Shown in pieces: positions 23,073 through 31,923 of a DNA stretch of 36,739 nucleotides. Under the pieces are notes generated by a model that made no database searches, had not been told where the DNA came from, and was given only the letters and a program-made list of their open reading frames with translations. The DNA comes from Acidobacteriota bacterium. Lineage in GTDB: Bacteria > Acidobacteriota > Vicinamibacteria > Marinacidobacterales > Marinacidobacteraceae. Within the stretch, counting starts at the first letter, position 1, and every line of letters begins with the position of its first letter. The stretch spans positions 1-36,739 of the forward strand of contig VXNL01000037.1 in the NCBI GenBank assembly GCA_009840635.1. The letters run 5' to 3'. The translations under genes and the position numbers were made by a program.

Positions 23073-24548
23073 ATGTTCCGATTGAACGCAGCAGTGCGCC
23101 GCCGGAAAGGACGGGGAGTCGTCCCGCCGGGACTCCTCGTCGTGCTTTTCCTTGCCGCCGCCGGCGGCGCGGGCGCCCAGGACTGGCCGATGTGGGGCGG
23201 AACTCCGGACCGGAACATGGTCTCCGACAGCCCCGCCCGGCTCCCCTCCGAATGGGACGTGAACAGTGGCCACAACGTGCGCTGGGTGGCGGCGCTCGGC
23301 TCGCAGAGCTACGGGAACCCGGTGGTGGCGGGAGGCCGCATCTTCGTCGGCACCAACAACGAAGCCCTCTACGACCAGGAGGTGGTGGGCGACAAGGGAA
23401 TCCTCCTCGCCTTCGATGCCGCGACCGGAGAGTTCCTCTGGCAGATGGTCTCCGACAAGCTCGTCTCCGGCCGGGTGAACGACTGGCCGTACCAGGGGAT
23501 CTGTTCGTCGCCGTTGGTAGAGGGCGACCGCGTCTACTACGTGACGAACCGGGGCGAACTGCTGGCCCTCGATGTCCACGGCATGGCGAACGGCAACGAC
23601 GGACCCGTGACCGACGAGGCGCGCCAGTCGCCGACCGACGGAGACGTCGTCTGGCGGCTCGACATGATGGAGGAGATCGGCTCCTTCCCCCACAACATGT
23701 CGAACTCGAACCCGGTCGTTCATGGGAACCTGATCTTCGTGAACACCTCGAACGGGCACGACGAGAGCCACGTGAACCTCCCGTCGCCGTCCGCCCCCGC
23801 GATCATCGCGGTGCACAAGGAGACCGGTGAACTCGTCTGGGAGGCGAACCACGTCGGGGAGAACATCCTGCACGGGCAGTGGTCCGCCGCCGGGGTGGCC
23901 GCAGTGGGCGGAGTGATCCAGGTCATCATGGGCGAAGGGGACGGCTGGGTCCGGGGGTACGAAGCCGGCACCGGCGAGGCGCTGTGGTGGTTCGACACGA
24001 ACCCCAGGGACTCGGTGTGGCCGCGCACGCGGAACAACGTCATCTCCACTCCGGTCATCCACGGCGACCGGCTCTACATCGCCAACGGACAGGATCCGGA
24101 GCACGGTGAGGGGGTCGGCCATCTCTACGCCATCGACGCCACCCAGCGCGGCGACGTCACCGAGACCGGCCGCCTGTGGCACTACGACGCGATCCGCCGC
24201 AGCATCTCCACCGGCGCGCTCAAGGACGGCATCTTCTACCTGCCCGACTTCTCCGGCTTCCTCCACGCCGTCGACATCGAGACCGGGGAACCGCTCTGGG
24301 TCCACGACACCTTCGCGGCCGTCTGGGGATCGCCGGTCATCGCAGACGACAAGCTGTATCTGGGGGACGAGGACGGGGACGTCGTCGTGCTCCGGCCGGG
24401 GCCGACGGAGGAGGTCATCGCCGAAATGAACATGGGCGGCTCGGTCTATTCCAGCGCCGTCCCGGCGAACGGCGTGCTCTACATCGCGAGCCACAACCAG
24501 CTGTTCGCCCTCGAGGAGCAGGACGGGGCCACCGGGGACGCCCGCTGA
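23073..24548 (+). CDS. Secreted PQQ-like beta-propeller protein 6
   Basis: A 491-residue exported propeller. A basic N-terminus (RRRKGRG) precedes the hydrophobic core LLVVLFLAAAGGAGAQ. The mature protein opens DWPMWGGTPDRNMV, where the usual R-G-P is W-G-G-T-P, and closes LYIASHNQLFALEE. It is more divergent than propellers 1-5, with N-rich stretches such as NMSNSNPVVHGNLIFVNTSN. The start is ATG 23073 with GGGAG 8 nt upstream; the longer frame back to 22662 is shadow of the divergent gene. The iron-containing dehydrogenase gene begins 34 bp downstream, so the three genes 6, ADH and 7 are likely one operon. Function unknown. Confidence 0.87.
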   Translation: MFRLNAAVRRRKGRGVVPPGLLVVLFLAAAGGAGAQDWPMWGGTPDRNMVSDSPARLPSEWDVNSGHNVRWVAALGSQSYGNPVVAGGRIFVGTNNEALYDQEVVGDKGILLAFDAATGEFLWQMVSDKLVSGRVNDWPYQGICSSPLVEGDRVYYVTNRGELLALDVHGMANGNDGPVTDEARQSPTDGDVVWRLDMMEEIGSFPHNMSNSNPVVHGNLIFVNTSNGHDESHVNLPSPSAPAIIAVHKETGELVWEANHVGENILHGQWSAAGVAAVGGVIQVIMGEGDGWVRGYEAGTGEALWWFDTNPRDSVWPRTRNNVISTPVIHGDRLYIANGQDPEHGEGVGHLYAIDATQRGDVTETGRLWHYDAIRRSISTGALKDGIFYLPDFSGFLHAVDIETGEPLWVHDTFAAVWGSPVIADDKLYLGDEDGDVVVLRPGPTEEVIAEMNMGGSVYSSAVPANGVLYIASHNQLFALEEQDGATGDAR

Positions 24549-24582
24549 TCCGGGTGCAGACGGATCCGCACTGATCGGTTCC

Positions 24583-25734
24583 TTGTCTCGAAGCTGGCGT
24601 CTTCCGCGCGGCCCCTCGCCGTTCGTTCGTTCCGGAAGCGGAGCCCTCTCCGATCTCGGCGCCATCGCTCGTGAACGGGGCTACCTCCGCGCCCTGGTCA
24701 CCTCGGACCCCGGCATCGCGGCAGCCGGCATCACCGGCCGGGCCCGCGAGAGCCTCGAGAGCGCCGGCGTCCTGGTGGAGGTCTTCTCCGATTTCGCGGA
24801 GAACCCCAGCGAGTCGGACGTGGCCCGGGCAGCCGAGGCCGCCGGCGCCATGCGCGCCGACTCCCTCGTCGGGGTGGGTGGAGGGAGTTCGCTCGACGTC
24901 GCCAAGGGGGCGGGGTTCCTCCTGGCGGGTGGCGGCCGGATGGAGGACTACCGGGGGTACGACAAGTGCCCTCGGCCGCTCCCGCCGCTCATCGGCGTTC
25001 CCACGACCGCCGGCACCGGGAGCGAGGCGCAGTCCTACGCCCTGATTTCACGGGATCGGGACCACCAGAAGCTCGCCTGCGGAGCGCCCTCCGCGATGTT
25101 CGGCGACGTGATCCTGGATCCGTCGCTCCTTCCCTCGGCGCCGGCGGAGGTGATTGCGGCGACCGGCTTCGATTCCATCGCCCATGCGGTGGAAACGGCG
25201 GTGACTTCCGGGCGCACCGATGAGTCGGTGGCCCTCAGCCACCGCGCCTTCGCACTGCTGAGCCGGGCGTTCCCGCTCGTCACGGCTGGTGACGCCACCC
25301 CCGGCGCCTGGGAGGACATGCAACGCGGCGCCTTCCTCGCCGGCGCCGCGATCGAGCGGTCGATGCTGGGCGCGGCGCATGCCTGCGCGAATCCCCTGAC
25401 CCGGCGCTTCGACGTGGCCCACGGCCGGGCGCTCGCCATCACCCTGCCCCGGGTCGTTCGCTGGAACGCGTCCTCCGCGGGGGAGGCCTATCGCGATCTG
25501 CTTCGCGCCGCCGGGATTGCGCCGGGAGAGGATCCCGCGGACACCCTCGCGCGCCGGCTCGACGCCTGGATCGTCGTGGCGGCCTTGCCGCGGGACTTCG
25601 CCGGCGAGAGGCTGCAGGTCCGGGACCTGCCGGCGCTCGCCGAAGAGGCCTCCACCGAGTGGACCGGCCGCTTCAATCCGCGTCCTTTCGATGCCGCGGG
25701 CGCGCTCGCCGTCTATCGTTCCGCTGTGCCATGA
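24583..25734 (+). CDS. Iron-containing alcohol dehydrogenase-family protein
   Basis: A 383-residue cytoplasmic NAD(P)-dependent dehydrogenase of the Fe-ADH (type III) family. The nucleotide-binding loop is GVGGGSSLDVAKG (about 97-109), followed by PTTAGTGSEA (140-149). The four metal ligands are visible as D197 and H201 (GFDSIAHAVE), H266 (GAAHACANPL) and H280 (DVAHGRAL). Substrate cannot be deduced; relatives include alcohol, lactaldehyde and phosphonate-pathway dehydrogenases. It begins with TTG 24583, which has no good Shine-Dalgarno, in the gap after propeller 6. Its TGA overlaps the ATG of propeller 7 (ATGA, 25731-25734), a sign of translational coupling between a cytoplasmic enzyme and a secreted protein. 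Confidence 0.93.
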   Translation: MSRSWRLPRGPSPFVRSGSGALSDLGAIARERGYLRALVTSDPGIAAAGITGRARESLESAGVLVEVFSDFAENPSESDVARAAEAAGAMRADSLVGVGGGSSLDVAKGAGFLLAGGGRMEDYRGYDKCPRPLPPLIGVPTTAGTGSEAQSYALISRDRDHQKLACGAPSAMFGDVILDPSLLPSAPAEVIAATGFDSIAHAVETAVTSGRTDESVALSHRAFALLSRAFPLVTAGDATPGAWEDMQRGAFLAGAAIERSMLGAAHACANPLTRRFDVAHGRALAITLPRVVRWNASSAGEAYRDLLRAAGIAPGEDPADTLARRLDAWIVVAALPRDFAGERLQVRDLPALAEEASTEWTGRFNPRPFDAAGALAVYRSAVP

Positions 25735-26879
25735 AGCGCCAACTCGTTTTCCCGCTCCTCGTGCTGTCGCTGGCGGCGGGCGCCGCCGCGCAGGACGGTG
25801 ACGACTGGCCGCAGTTCCGCAGGGACGCCGCGCTCACCGGCATCGCCGTTGCGCCGCTCGGCGACGACCTCGAACTGATGTGGAGCGTGCCGCTCGGTTT
25901 CTCCGTCGAGTCCTCACCCGCCATCGCCGGCGGTTTCGTCTACGCGACCTCGCTCCCGGGCGTGCTCGTGAAGCTGAACCTCGAGGACGGCGCCGAGGCC
26001 TGGCGCTATCGACCCGGCGCCGGGGAATCCGAGGCCGGCGAGTTCGAGGAGGACCGGTTCGGCGAGTCGTCCCCGGCGGTCGCCGATGGCACGGTGTACG
26101 TCGGCGACCTGCTGGGGGTGCTGCACGCGGTGGACGCGGACTCGGGAGAGCCCCGCTGGCTCTTCCCCACCGGCGCCGAGATCAAGTCCTCGCCGGTGGT
26201 GGCCGGCGACCTGGTGCTCATCGGGAGCTACGACGAACACTTCTACGGCGTGGACCGCGCAACGGGCAAGGCCCGCTGGTCGCTCCAGACCGAGGGCCCC
26301 GTGCATGCCACTCCGGGCCGCCATGACGGTCTCGCCTGGGTTACGGGATGCGATGCGGTCCTTCGCGGGGTGCGGATCACCGACGGGACCGAGATGCTCC
26401 GCTTCGACTCCGGCGCCTATACGGCCGCCTCGCCCGCGATCGCGGACGGGACGCTCTACTACGGCACCTTCAACAACGAGGTGCTGGCGGTCGATGTCGG
26501 CGCCGGCAAGCTGCGCTGGCGCTACGAGCATCCGGATCGGCACTTCCCCTTCTACGCCTCGGCGGCGCTCGCGGACGGACTGGTGATCGCCGCCGGCCGG
26601 GACAAGCTGATCCACGCCCTCGACCGTGCGACCGGGGAGGCCCACTGGACCTTCCGCGCCCGCGCCCGCTTCGACGCGTCACCGGCGGTCGCCGGCGCCC
26701 GGGGGTACGTGGGGAACGCGGACGGCCGGCTCTACGTGCTGGACCTCGAGACCGGCGAGAAGCTCTCGGAGTTCCACGCCGGCGCCGCGATCATGGGTTC
26801 GCCCGCCGTGGCCGGCGGACGGATCGTCTTCGGCACCCAGGACGGGACGCTCTTCGCCCTGGGCCCCCGCACATACTGA
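25731..26879 (+). CDS. Secreted PQQ-like beta-propeller protein 7 (BamB-like size)
   Basis: A 382-residue exported protein, the shortest of the seven propellers and close in size to BamB. Signal peptide about 1-19 (LVFPLLVLSLAAGAAAQ), opening DDWPQFRRDAALTGI, then regular blades (GVLHAVDADSGEPRWLF, GVDRATGKARWSL, ALDRATGEAHWTFRA, VLDLETGEKLSEF), closing GTQDGTLFALGPR. BamB assists outer-membrane protein assembly, but no bam genes are nearby, so that role is not claimed. The ATG overlaps the upstream dehydrogenase stop by 4 bp. The end is convergent with the TIM-barrel gene, 10 bp away. One Cys only, so no quinoprotein vicinal disulfide. Confidence 0.87.
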   Translation: MKRQLVFPLLVLSLAAGAAAQDGDDWPQFRRDAALTGIAVAPLGDDLELMWSVPLGFSVESSPAIAGGFVYATSLPGVLVKLNLEDGAEAWRYRPGAGESEAGEFEEDRFGESSPAVADGTVYVGDLLGVLHAVDADSGEPRWLFPTGAEIKSSPVVAGDLVLIGSYDEHFYGVDRATGKARWSLQTEGPVHATPGRHDGLAWVTGCDAVLRGVRITDGTEMLRFDSGAYTAASPAIADGTLYYGTFNNEVLAVDVGAGKLRWRYEHPDRHFPFYASAALADGLVIAAGRDKLIHALDRATGEAHWTFRARARFDASPAVAGARGYVGNADGRLYVLDLETGEKLSEFHAGAAIMGSPAVAGGRIVFGTQDGTLFALGPRTY

Positions 26880-26889
26880 CCCGCGACCG

Positions 26890-28119
26890 CTACAACCGCG
26901 TCATCTGCTCCAGGAGCGGCCAGAACTCGAGCTGCTCGACCGCGTGGCTCCGGTAGATCCCGAGCCCGTCCATCCCGGTCCCCCGCGCGATGCGGGCGGC
27001 TTCCATCATGGCCTCCGGCGTCTGGAGGCTTCCCGGGTGGTAGCAGGAGAACTCGGCCATCGTCGGCACCCGGCCGGCCACCGTGTCCACAAAGTGGCGG
27101 CAGTGCCGTTCGATGGTCGCCATGTCGGTCGTGGACCGGAACCAGAGGTGCATCTCGTCGCAGAGCCCCTGCTCCACCCAGGCCGGCCAGTCCTGGATCC
27201 GCGGGACGTAGCCGCCTGGATCCCGGTTGATGACGGTGATCGTGAAGACGGCGTCTGAGCGAACCGCCTTGACCGCATCCCGGATGTCCCGGACCATGTC
27301 GGTCCAGCGGTCGGCGCGGAACTGCACCCACTCGGGATCGTCGTTCGGCAACTGGAAGGGATCGCGTCCCGTCGCCTCACGGAAGGCGCCGGCGATGGAA
27401 TCCTCGTAGCCGTCCGTCGTGACGCCGTTCTCGTCCTCGTTGATGGAGACGAATTCGGCCTGGATGCCGCGCCCGCCGCTCCGGGAGAGGAGTTCGGCGA
27501 ATGCTCTCCCTTCCTCGGCGCGGCCTTCGGGAAGCCCCGGACTGAGGAACACCCGCTCGTAGTTCTTCATCTCGTCGGTGAGCGTGCGGTTCCGGTGACG
27601 GTGCTCGGGACGATCACGCAGGAAGGCGCTCAGACTCTCGGTTCGCTGGGGGTGGCTCCAGATCGTGCGATGAGCGTTCAGGGTGTCTCGCCCGGCCTCC
27701 GTCGCGAAACGCGGCACCATGAAGAGCGAGGACCACGCCGGGCGCATCCGAACTCCTCCGTGGGAAGCGACCGCCTTGTAAGGGTGAACCTCGACCCCGG
27801 CCGCGTTGCCGGCCTCGACCAACTCCCGGGAGGCTCCGGGCGCGAAGACCCGCGACACGCCGTGGTCCGCACACTTCTGCACATAGATCTCGACCTCGCT
27901 CCGCGCTTCGGTAGCGTAGGCGGAGTCGGGAAACGCTTCCCCAAGACCCAGATCCTGGCCCCAGAGCCCAACCCCGGCGGACAGGGGCCTGGACGCCGCA
28001 GGTGCCTGGGTTCCGGGCGCCGGGCTCTCTCCGGCGCCGCCGCAGGCCGCAGCCGCCGGCAGCGCCGCCATGGCGCCCTTCAGGAACTCACGGCGGCGAA
28101 CGCCGTCTTCCGAACTCAC
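26890..28119 (-). CDS. Tat-exported TIM-barrel protein (family-10-like glycosyl hydrolase fold)
   Basis: A 409-residue protein with a twin-arginine signal (RRREFLKG, 8-15) and a possible lipobox Cys at 26. The mature part has the periodic strand-helix pattern of a TIM barrel (VSRVFAPGASRELVEAG, GVEVHPYKAV, IQAEFVSINEDEN, VFTITVINRDPGGYVPRI, LCDEMHLWFRST, VPTMAEFSCYHPG, MDGLGIYRSHA). This recalls putative glycosyl hydrolase-like GHL10 or DUF-type families, but no catalytic pair is certain; E and D in FVSINEDEN and E in DEMHLW are candidates. The GTG start at 28119 overlaps the TGA of the aminotransferase gene (GTGA). Substrate unknown. Confidence 0.75.
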   Translation of the reverse strand: MSSEDGVRRREFLKGAMAALPAAAACGGAGESPAPGTQAPAASRPLSAGVGLWGQDLGLGEAFPDSAYATEARSEVEIYVQKCADHGVSRVFAPGASRELVEAGNAAGVEVHPYKAVASHGGVRMRPAWSSLFMVPRFATEAGRDTLNAHRTIWSHPQRTESLSAFLRDRPEHRHRNRTLTDEMKNYERVFLSPGLPEGRAEEGRAFAELLSRSGGRGIQAEFVSINEDENGVTTDGYEDSIAGAFREATGRDPFQLPNDDPEWVQFRADRWTDMVRDIRDAVKAVRSDAVFTITVINRDPGGYVPRIQDWPAWVEQGLCDEMHLWFRSTTDMATIERHCRHFVDTVAGRVPTMAEFSCYHPGSLQTPEAMMEAARIARGTGMDGLGIYRSHAVEQLEFWPLLEQMTRL

Positions 28120-29399
28120 GCCGACACTCCGTTTCGGGCGGCGTCTTCGATCCCGGCAGCGAAGAGATCGATCTCCTCGAGCGTGGTGAAAACGCTCGGC
28201 GAGACCCGGATGCAGTCAAACTCGCCGCGCACGAAGCGGGGCCGGACGTGGATCCGGTACTTGTGTTCGAGGAACTCGGTCAGCTCGCCGGAGTCCACGC
28301 CCTCGATCCGCACGGCCCCGATACCGCAGGCCTGCTTGATGTCCGGCGGGTTGAGCACCTGCACTCGCGGAAGCTCCTTCACCCGCTCGGCCCAGCGGCG
28401 GCGCAGGTAGACGAGCCGCTCCGCCTTGCGTTCGGGGCCGAGGCCCTCGTGGAACGTCACCGCCTCGGTGATCGGCCCCCGGACCGCGATCGGGTTGGTG
28501 CCGATCTGTTCAAACTTGCGGATGTCGTCGTCCTGGCTCTCGGGTGCGCTCATCAGCGGCCAGACCTTGGGGATCTTCTCCTTGCGCACGTAGAGGAACC
28601 CGGTGCCGACCGGCGCGAAGAGCCACTTGTGGAGGCTGGTCCCGTAGTAGTCGCAGTCGAGCTCATCCCGGGTGAACGGGAAGTGCGCGAAACCGTGGGC
28701 GCCGTCCACCAGCGTCTCGATCCCGTGGCGGCGCGCCATCTGGCAGATCTCGCGCACCGGGAAGATCTGCCCGGTGGTGAAGGTGGTGTGGCAGATGAGC
28801 AGGAGCTTCGTCTTCGGCGTGATGCCCTGTTCCAGGATCCCGGTGAGTTCGGAGAGGTCTTCCGGAGGGGTGGGATACGGGACGGTGCGCAGGACGATCC
28901 CGTCGCGCCGTTCCCGCTGGCGGAACGTCATGAGCATCCGCGGGTAGTCCTGGGTGGTGGTCAGCACTTCATCCCCGGCCTGCAGCGGCAGACCGAACTG
29001 CACGATCTCCATCGCCTCGCTCGCGTTCCGGGTGAAGGCGATCTCGTCGGTCCCGCAGCCGAAGGTCGCGGCGAGCCGCCGGCGCGCGACGTCGATACGC
29101 GGACCGAGTAGCTCGTCCACGTAGAGCGACGGGCCCATGTTCATGATGTCCCAGTACTGGTCCATCGCGCGCTGGACGGTGATCGGGGCCGGACTCACGC
29201 TGCCCGAGTTCAGGTTGATGTGGTTGCGGTCGATGGTGAACGCCTCCCGCACCCGGAACCAGAAGTCCTCGTTCTGCGCGGCGTCCTGCGCGCTCCGGGT
29301 CCCGAGGCGCGCCACCGCTTTTCCGATCCGTTCTTCCGCATCGGCATGGAGCGCGGTCAGCGCCCCGCCGGTTGCGGCCAGGAAAGCCCTTCGATGCAT
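28116..29399 (-). CDS. Tat-exported class V aminotransferase (isopenicillin-N-epimerase-like)
   Basis: A 427-residue PLP fold-type I enzyme with a twin-arginine signal (MHRRAFLAATGGALTALHADA). Visible features: INLNSGSVSPAP at about 61-72, FTRNASEAMEIVQFG (phosphate-binding loop), the PLP-nitrogen aspartate D232 in VDGAHG, and the Schiff-base lysine K258 in GTSLHKWLFAP. It resembles the isopenicillin N epimerase/cysteine desulfurase-like group, which covers epimerases, lyases and desulfurases. Export through Tat fits an enzyme that binds PLP before translocation. ATG 29399 is chosen for AGGAG 6 nt upstream; the frame to 29540 overlaps the divergent gene. It heads a two-gene operon with the TIM-barrel protein. 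Reaction unknown. Confidence 0.9.
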   Translation of the reverse strand: MHRRAFLAATGGALTALHADAEERIGKAVARLGTRSAQDAAQNEDFWFRVREAFTIDRNHINLNSGSVSPAPITVQRAMDQYWDIMNMGPSLYVDELLGPRIDVARRRLAATFGCGTDEIAFTRNASEAMEIVQFGLPLQAGDEVLTTTQDYPRMLMTFRQRERRDGIVLRTVPYPTPPEDLSELTGILEQGITPKTKLLLICHTTFTTGQIFPVREICQMARRHGIETLVDGAHGFAHFPFTRDELDCDYYGTSLHKWLFAPVGTGFLYVRKEKIPKVWPLMSAPESQDDDIRKFEQIGTNPIAVRGPITEAVTFHEGLGPERKAERLVYLRRRWAERVKELPRVQVLNPPDIKQACGIGAVRIEGVDSGELTEFLEHKYRIHVRPRFVRGEFDCIRVSPSVFTTLEEIDLFAAGIEDAARNGVSA

Positions 29400-29460
29400 G
29401 CGTTTCTCCTTCGCCGTAGCGCGTTCCCGAACATACCATCGGCTTCCGGAGGATCCCGAC

Positions 29461-30793
29461 ATGACCAACAGGTTTTCCCTCGTCCCCACCGTCGCCGGGT
29501 CGCTGGCGTTCGCGGCCGGAATCGCCGCCGCGCAGCCCACCGTCCCCTATCTCCCGAACGAGGACGGCATCCTCCCGCAGCCCCACGTGGCGCTCGTCAA
29601 CACCCATGTGGTGAACGTGGTGGACGGCACCGTGCTCGAAGACGCGGTGGTGGTGGTCCGGGACGGGTTGATCGAATCCGTGGGAACCGATGCGCCTGCG
29701 GCAGGGGTCCACATTCTGGACCTGGGCGGCCGGCACCTCATGCCGGGTCTCTTCGACGGCCACTGGCACGGGCGCACCCTCGAAGGTCTCTACCGGGCGC
29801 TCGAGTCGGGGGTGACGACGATGAAGAGCGCCGCGGTGGGGAGCTTTCTCGACGTCCGGATGAACGACCTGGTCGACAAGGGGCATCTCGCCGGGCCGGA
29901 AATCTTCGCGGCCGGCGTCTACGTGCTCCCGAACCTCGGCCAGTCGGCCCTCGCCGATCCGCGTCTCTACAAGTACCTCCACAGCGAGGTGAAGGGAGTC
30001 GAGGCGGTCCGCGAGGTGGTCCAGGTGGACGTGGACCGGGGCGCCCGCTGGATCAAGACCCGCTCCGGCGGCACCACGTCGGGGCCGGATGGCCCGGACC
30101 CCAAGATGCTCGTCTACAGCGTCGAGGAACTGACCGCCATCGTCGAGGAGGCCGACGCGCTGGGCGTCAAAGGTGGCCTGTCACGCGCACGGCAGGGAGG
30201 TGGTGCGCAACGCCATCGTCGCCGGCTGCGCCACCATCGAGCACGGCTCCTACGTGGACGAGGAGGGGCTCCGGTTGATGCTGGAGATGGGCACCGCCTG
30301 GGTCCCGACCTACACCTCGGTGGTGGGGTTCCTCCTGCCCCACGACGACTACAACTCGTCGGCGAGTTTCCAGCGCGGGAGCCACCTGCTGCACTATCTG
30401 CAGAAGGGTTTTCGGCGGGCCCTCGAACTGGGAGTCACCATCCTCACCGCGACCGACACCCAGTACGGACCGAATACGAACGTCCGGGTCTACCGGGAGA
30501 TGACGCACTTCGTGGAGATGGGGATGACGCCGCTCCAGGCGCTCCAGTCAGCGACGATCCGCTCCGCCGAGGTGTACGGGATCCGTGACCGCACCGGCGC
30601 CATCGAGGTCGGCCTCGAGGCCGATCTGGTCTCGGTGGACGGGAACCCCGTCGAGGACATCTACGCGACCCACGAGCCCATGTTCGTGATGAGCAACGGC
30701 CGCATCGTCTTCCACCGGACCGTGGATCCGGACCATTACATCCCCCGCCGGGTGGGGGTTACCGGTTTCGGCACCGGTGGACCGCGGCCCTGA
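29461..30793 (+). pseudogene. Secreted amidohydrolase with a single-base frameshift
   Basis: An amidohydrolase-family (imidazolonepropionase/prolidase-like) metal enzyme split by one extra A in AAA at 30169-30171. ATG 29461 has GGAGG 8 nt upstream and a Sec signal (SLAFAAGIAAAQ). The first frame (to about 30170) carries H101-W-H103 (FDGHWHG, metal site) and GARWIKTRSGGTTSG. The second frame (from about 30172) carries ACHAHG, CATIEHGSYVD, ILTATDTQYG and the C-terminal IEVGLEADLVSVDGNPVEDI. All metal-ligand regions survive across the two frames and the join would read LGVKVACHAHG, so the lesion is recent or a sequencing/assembly error. If correct it would be about 443 residues. It is divergent from the aminotransferase operon with a 61-bp gap. 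Confidence 0.85.
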
Positions 30794-30799
30794 CCGTCC

Positions 30800-31912
30800 G
30801 TGGGGACAACGCAGACGATGCGATCACCGGCCTTCTGGACCGGCCTGGCGCTGGCGGCGCTGGTCGCGGTAGCCGCGACGTTTTCCGCGGAGTGGATCGC
30901 AGCGTCGCTGCTCGGCCTCTCGGGTACTCCGATCAGCCCGATCATGCTGGCCATCGTCCTCGGGATGGTGGTAGCCAACGTCTCCACCCGGGCAGAGGCG
31001 GGGGCGCCAGGACTGCGATTCGCCTCGACCACGGTCCTGCGCCTCGGCATCGTGCTGCTCGGTTTCCGCCTGAGCCTCCTCGCCGCCGGCAAGTTCACCC
31101 TGGCGGCCCTGCCCTTCGTGGTGTTGGCGGTCGCCGCCGGCGTCAGCGTGGTACGGCTCCTGGGACCGCGCCTCGGGCTCTCGCGGACCCTGGCCGGACT
31201 GATCGCCGCCGGGACGAGCATCTGCGGAGCCACCGCGATCGTCGCCACCGCGCCGCTCATCCGGGCTCGGCAGGCCGAGGTCACCTACGCCATTTCCTGT
31301 ATCACGGTGTTCGGGATCGCCGCGATGTTCGGATACCCGATCCTCGCGCATGCGATCTTCGGCGGCCAGCCCGAGCTCGCCGGGCTCTTCCTCGGGGCGT
31401 CCATCCACGAGACCGCCCAGGTCGCCGGGGCCGGCGCCATGTACCAGACCCAGTACGGCGCTCCCCTGGCGCTCGACGTCGCCACCGTCACCAAACTGGT
31501 GCGGAACCTCTCGATGCTGGCCTTGATCCCCCTGGCCGGCATTCTCTTCGGCGAAACGCGGTCGGTGGACTCTCCCGGCGCCCGCGGCTGGCTGCGCATG
31601 ATTCCGTGGTTCGTGGTCGGGTTCGCGGCGTGCTCGGCCCTCCGTACGCTCGGCGATCAGGGGGACCGGCCGTTCGGTCTGCTCGATCCGGAGGCTTGGG
31701 GAGCGATGGTGGTGTTCTTCCGCCAAGCGGCCGAAACCTGTCTGCTCGTGGCCATGGCGGCGGTGGGCCTGCAGACGAGCTTCGCCGGCCTCCGCCGCAT
31801 CGGCCTCCGCCCGTTTCTCTTCGGGCTCTTCGCCGCCGCCGTGGTGGGAGGCGTCAGTCTCCTGCTGATCGCCGGATTCGGATCACTGGCCTTCGACTTC
31901 GTCGGGCTCTGA
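30800..31912 (+). CDS. YeiH/UPF0324-family putative sulfate exporter, membrane protein
   Basis: A 370-residue polytopic membrane protein with about ten hydrophobic segments. It shows the family signatures PISPIMLAIVLGMVVAN (about 44-60), VLRLGIVLLGFRLSL, GTSICGATAIVATAPLI (138-154) and GASIHETAQVAGAG. The family is named for putative sulfate or sulfonate-linked anion export; direct transport evidence is limited. Two starts are possible: GTG 30800, or ATG 30818, which has GGGGA about 11 nt upstream. It follows the frameshifted amidohydrolase by 6 bp and is convergent with the TonB-dependent receptor, 11 bp away. Confidence 0.9.
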   Translation: MGTTQTMRSPAFWTGLALAALVAVAATFSAEWIAASLLGLSGTPISPIMLAIVLGMVVANVSTRAEAGAPGLRFASTTVLRLGIVLLGFRLSLLAAGKFTLAALPFVVLAVAAGVSVVRLLGPRLGLSRTLAGLIAAGTSICGATAIVATAPLIRARQAEVTYAISCITVFGIAAMFGYPILAHAIFGGQPELAGLFLGASIHETAQVAGAGAMYQTQYGAPLALDVATVTKLVRNLSMLALIPLAGILFGETRSVDSPGARGWLRMIPWFVVGFAACSALRTLGDQGDRPFGLLDPEAWGAMVVFFRQAAETCLLVAMAAVGLQTSFAGLRRIGLRPFLFGLFAAAVVGGVSLLLIAGFGSLAFDFVGL

Positions 31913-31923
31913 GCGGGGGCGAT

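Noticed and set aside
22410..24665. 751-codon open frame on the minus strand
   Set aside because: Covers propeller 5 and the antisense of propeller 6 in another frame; shadow composition.
11148..26879. Calling the propellers PQQ-dependent alcohol dehydrogenases
   Set aside because: No adjacent Cys-Cys pair and no heme CxxCH motif; sizes and repeats fit structural PQQ-like/BamB-type propellers.
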